DNA from: Amblyomma americanum
Lineage: Eukaryota; Arthropoda; Arachnida; Ixodida; Ixodidae
Assembly (NCBI RefSeq): GCF_052857255.1
Contig: NW_027526726.1
Span: 41,862-105,861, forward strand
Direction: 5' to 3'
DNA length: 64,000 nucleotides
The position numbers were made by a program, and so were the translations under genes. Below the pieces are notes generated by a model, which was not told the origin of the DNA, ran no database searches, and saw only the letters and a program-made list of their open reading frames with translations. Below are positions 60,028 through 64,000 of the stretch, piece after piece. Each line of letters starts with the position of its first letter. Within the stretch, counting starts at the first letter, position 1.

Positions 60028-60285
60028 GCGTCTAAACTTTTTCTCTTATAACTGCGCGAAAAGCATGTATTCGTGCTTAATACAACGAAACAAGCTGTTT
60101 TACACCAAAACGAGCTAGATCTGAACACATCGGTTTTACAAGTGTTCCTCTGATACGCGTCTAAACTTTTTCTCTTATAACTGCGCGAAAAGCATGTATT
60201 CGTGCTTAATACAACGAAACAAGCTGTTTTACACCAAAACGAGCTAGATCTGAACACATCGGCTTTACAAGAGTCCCTGTGACAC
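60028..60285. repeat. Single-monomer tandem duplication
   Basis: Two consecutive monomers starting at 60,028 and 60,157 share every visible variant (CGTCTAAAC, ATTCGTGC, TTTTACACC, GCTAGATCTG). The only difference I noticed is GGTTTTAC versus GGCTTTAC at the end. The homologous block at 54.2-55.5 kb has only one of them, so this is a new single-unit gain in the copy at 59.2-60.7 kb. Confidence 0.88.
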
Positions 60286-60839
60286 GCGTCAAAACTTTTT
60301 CTCTTGTAACTGCGCGAAAAGCACGTATTCTTGCTTAATACAGCGAAACAAGCTGTTTTAGACCAAAACGAGCTAAATCGCAACACATCGGTTTTACAAG
60401 TGTTCCTCTGATACGCGTCAAAACTTTTTTCTCGTATAAATGCGCGAAAAGCATGTATTCGTGCTTAGTTCAACGAAACAAGCTGTTTTAGACCGAAACG
60501 AGGTAAATCTGAGCACATCTGTTTCACAAGTGTCCCTGTGACACGCGTCAAAACTTTTTCTCTTATAACTGCGCGAAAAGCATGTATTCTTGCTTAATAC
60601 AGCGAAACAAGCTGTTTTAGACCGAAACGAGCTAAATCACAACACATCGGTTTTACAAGTGTTCCTCTGATACGCGTCAAAACTTTTTTCTTATAACTGC
60701 GCGAAAAGCATGTATTCTTGCTTAATACAACGAAACAAGCTGTTTTAGACCGAAACGAGCTAAATCACAACACATCGGTTTTACAAGTGTTCCTCTGATA
60801 CGCGTCTAAACGTTTTCTCTTATAACTGCGCGAAAAGCA

Positions 60840-61960
60840 TGTATTCTTGCTTAATACAGCGAAACAAGCTGTTTTAGACCGAAACGAGCTAAATCTGAAC
60901 ACATCGGTTTTACAAGTGTCCCTGTGACACGCGTCAAAACTTTTTTTCTTATAACTGCGCGAAAAGCATGTATTCTTGCTTAATACAACGAAACAAGCTG
61001 TTTTAGACCGAAACGAGCTAAATCACAACACATCGGTTTTATAAGTGTTCCTCTGATACGCATCTAAACTTTTTCTCTTATAACTGCGCGAAAAGCATGT
61101 ATTCGTGCTTAATACAACGAAACAAGCTGTTTTACACCAAAACGAGCTAGATCTGAACACATCGGTTTTACAAGTGTCCCTGTGACACGCGTCAAAACTT
61201 TTTCTCTTGTAACTGCGCGAAAAGCACGTATTCTTGCTTAATACAGCGAAACAAGCTGTTTTAGACCGAAACGAGCTAAATCGCAACACATCGGTTTTAC
61301 AAGTGTTCCTCTGATAGGCGTCAAAACTTTTTTCTCTTATAACTGCGCGAAAAGCATGTATTCGTGCTTAGTTCAACGAAACAAGCTGTTTTAGACCGAA
61401 ACGAGGTAAATCTGAGCACATCCGTTTCACAAGTGTCCCTGTGACACGCGTCAAAACTTTTTCTCTTATAACTGCGCGAAAAGCACGTATTCTTGCTTAA
61501 TACAGCGAAACAAGCTGTTTTAGACCGAAACGAGCTAAATCACAACACATCGGTTTTACAAGTGTCCCTGTGACACGCGTCAAAACTTTTTTTCTTATAA
61601 CTGCGCGAAAAGCATGTATTCTTGCTTAATACAACGAAACAAGCTGTTTTAGACCGAAACGAGCTAAATCACAACACATCGGTTTTACTAGTGTCCCTGT
61701 GACACGCGTCACAACCTTTTCTCTTATAACTGCGCGAAAAGCATGTATTCTTGCTTAATACAGCGAAACAAGCTGTTTTAGACCGAAACGAGTTAAATCA
61801 CAACACATCGGTTTTACAAGTGTTCCTCTGATACGCGTCTAAACTTTTTGTCTTATAACTGCGCGAAAAGCATGTATTCGTGCCTAATACAACGAAACAA
61901 GCTGTTTTAGACCGAAACGAGGTAAATCTGAACAGATCGGTTTTACAAGTGTCCCTGTGA
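60840..61960. repeat. Segmental duplication, 9,687-bp offset, partner of 51.15-52.27 kb
   Basis: The CGCATCTAAAC monomer, the CGATAGGCGTC/GATAGGCGTC variant, ACATCCGTTTCAC, the ACTAGTGTCC plus CGTCACAACC monomer, CTTTTTGTCTTAT and GAACAGATCGG all recur with an offset of 9,687 bp (51,336 to 61,023; 52,230 to 61,917). A further copy with offset 6,973 bp begins near 58,309. Confidence 0.82.
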
Positions 61961-62214
61961 CACGCGTCAAAACTTTTTTCTGTTATAACTGCGCGAAAAG
62001 CATGTATTCGTGCTTAGTTCAACGAAACAAGCTGTTTTAGATCGAAACGAGGTAAATCTGAGCACATCGGTTTCACAAGTGTCCCTGTGACACGCGTCAA
62101 AACTTTTTCTCTTATAACTGCGCGAAAAGCACGTATTCTTGCTTAATACAGCGAAACAAGCTGTTTTAGACCGAAACGAGCTAAATCACAACACATCGAT
62201 TTTACAAGTGTCCC

Positions 62215-64000
62215 TGTGACACGCGTCAAAACTTTTTTCTATTATAACTGCGCGAAAAGCATGTATTCGTGCTTAGTTCAACGAAACAAGCTGTTTTAGA
62301 TCGAAACGAGGTAAATCTGAGCACATCGGTTTCACAAGTGTCCCTGTGACACGCGTCAAAACTTTTTTCTCTTATAACTGCGCGAAAAGCATGTATTCGT
62401 GCTTAGTTCAACGAAACAAGCTGTTTTAGATCGAAACGAGGTAAATCTGAGCACATCGGTTTCACAAGTGTCCCTGTGACACGCGTCAAAACTTTTTCTC
62501 TTATAACTGCGCGAAAAGCACGTATTCTTGCTTAATACAGCGAAACAAGCTGTTTTAGACCGAAACGAGCTAAATCACAACACATCGGTTTTACAAGTGT
62601 TCCTCTGATACGCGTCAAAACTTTTTTCTTATAACTGCGCGAAAAGCATGTATTCTTGCTTAATACAACGAAACAAGCTGTTTTAGACCGAAACGAGCTA
62701 GATCTGAACACATCGGTTTTACAAGTGTCCCTGTGACACCCGTCAAAACTTTTTCTCTTGTAACTGCGCGAAAAGCACGCATTCTTGCTTAATACAGCGA
62801 AACAAGCTGTTTTAGACCGAAACGAGCTAAATCTGAACACATCGGTTTTACAAGTGTCCCTGTGACACGCGTCAAAACGTTTCTCTTATACCTGCGCGAA
62901 AAGCATGTATTCGTGCTTAATACAGCGAAACAAGCTGTTTTAGACCGAAACGAGCTAAATCTGAACACATCGGTTTTACTAGTGTCCCTGTGACACGCGT
63001 CAAAACTTTTTTCTCTTATAACTGCGCGAAAAGCATGTATTCGTGCTTAGTTCAACGAAACAAGCTGTTTTAGATCGAAACGAGGTAAATCTGAGCACAT
63101 CGGTTTCACAAGTGTCCCTGTGACACGCGTCAAAACTTTTTCTCTTATAACTGCGCGAAAAGCACGTATTCTTGCTTAATACAGCGAAACAAGCTGTTTT
63201 AGACCGAAACGAGCTAAATCACAACACATCGATTTTACAAGTGTCCCTGTGACACGCGTCAAAACTTTTTCTCCTATAACTGCGCGAAAAGCATGTATTC
63301 TTGCTTAATACAGCGAAACAAGCTGTTTTAGACCGAAACGAGCGAAATCACAACACTTCGGTTTTACAAGTGTTATTCTGATACGCGTCAAAACGTTTTC
63401 TCTTATAACTGCGCGAAAAGCATGTATTCTTGCTTAATACAACGAAACAAGCTGTTTTAGACCGAAACGAGCTAAATCACAACACATCGGTTTTTACAAG
63501 TGTCCCTGTGACAGGCGTCAAAACTTTTTCTCTTATAACTGCGCGAAAAGCATGTATTCTTCCTTAATACAGCGAAACAAGCTGTTTTAGACCGAAACGA
63601 GCTAAACCGCAACACATCGGTTTTACAAGTGTTCCTCTGACACACGTCAAAACTTTTTTTTCTTATAACTGCGCGAAAAGCATGTATTCGTGCTTAGTTC
63701 AACGAAACAAGCTGTTTTAGACCGAAACGAGGTAAATCTGAACACATCGGTTTTACAAGTGTCCCTGTGACACGCGTCAAAACTTTTTCTCTTATAACTG
63801 CGCGAAAAGCATGTATTCTTGCTTAATACAGCGAAACAAGCTGTTTTAGACCGAAACGAGCTAAATAACAACACATCGGTTTTACAAGTGTTCCTCTGAT
63901 ACGCGTCAAAACTTTTTCTCTTCTAACTGCGCGAAAAGCATGTATTCTTGCTTAATACAGCGAAACAAGCTGTTTTAGACCGAAACGAGCTAAATCTGAA
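62215..64000. repeat. Segmental duplication, 5,815-bp offset, copy B (continues past window)
   Basis: This is the partner of 56,400-58,185. The match is still in register at the last base, so the duplicated unit is longer than seen here. Small private indels include an extra T in GGTTTTTAC near 63,492. Confidence 0.87.

Larger units (their letters stand above)
32078..64000. repeat. 129-bp satellite array, right block
   Basis: About 247 monomers continue in the same orientation as the left block and run off the window end. The first monomer is partial and begins inside the ACCAAAACGAGCTAGATCTG variant. Characteristic variants of this block are ACTAGTGTCCCTGTGAC followed by CGTCACAACC, CTCTTATACCTGCG, ACGTTTTCTC, GACAGGCGTC and CAAGAGTCCC. 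CATGCCTTT monomers are nearly absent and the CCACGTG class is absent. No other sequence is embedded. Confidence 0.98.

Noticed and set aside
222..63874. Dozens of 60-131-codon minus-strand frames in the satellite
   Set aside because: All are copies of the same 43-codon phase of the monomer, ended by a TGA variant or a T-tract frameshift. No start context, domain or conserved length supports genes.
1..64000. CRISPR-like regular repeats
   Set aside because: Repeat units are contiguous 129-bp monomers with no unique spacers, and a eukaryotic LINE is embedded. This is a satellite, not a CRISPR array.
1..64000. Telomeric or rDNA repeat
   Set aside because: No TTAGG-type short repeat and no rRNA-like sequence was seen; the unit is a 129-bp satellite.

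Overview
This is eukaryotic repeat DNA, almost certainly from an arthropod genome and most plausibly an ixodid tick. That assignment is inference. It rests on an RTE-type retrotransposon with a C-terminal style and trinucleotide tail that I associate with ticks, and on a tRNA-derived SINE-like head. I see no host protein-coding gene in the window.

Layout. (1) Positions 1-29,094 are an uninterrupted head-to-tail satellite array with a 129-bp monomer (variants mostly 128-131 bp). (2) Positions 29,095-32,077 are a single interruption of about 2.98 kb. It is a minus-strand non-LTR (LINE, RTE-clade-like) retrotransposon with a (TGA)7 3' tail, one long endonuclease-reverse transcriptase frame, and an internal deletion just after the FADD motif. 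A 72-nt tRNA-like segment with well-formed Pol III A and B boxes lies at its 5' end. (3) Positions 32,078-64,000 are the same satellite in the same orientation. Together the arrays hold roughly 470 monomers.

Array architecture. The monomers are not a simple homogeneous series. Diagnostic variants recur at fixed offsets and define multi-monomer higher-order repeats and nested segmental duplications. On the left the offsets are about 2,068, 2,585, 3,748, 4,782, 5,430 and 11,116 bp. On the right they are about 645, 1,162, 1,420, 2,452, 2,584, 5,815 and 9,687 bp. Nearly all are close to whole multiples of 129 bp, as expected for unequal exchange or replication-based amplification in register. The two sides differ in diagnostic monomers, so they are distinguishable subarrays. 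The most degenerate monomers lie next to the retrotransposon.

Because 129 is 3 x 43, the minus strand carries a recurring 43-codon frame, rich in Lys, Arg, Ser and Cys, that often stays open over 2-4 monomers. I read this as a by-product of the period rather than as genes, but it explains every short open frame in the satellite. The most unusual structures are the tRNA-like promoter joined to the 5' end of the LINE, the insertion without a visible target-site duplication and with flanks of different monomer types, and the layered higher-order organisation of the satellite.
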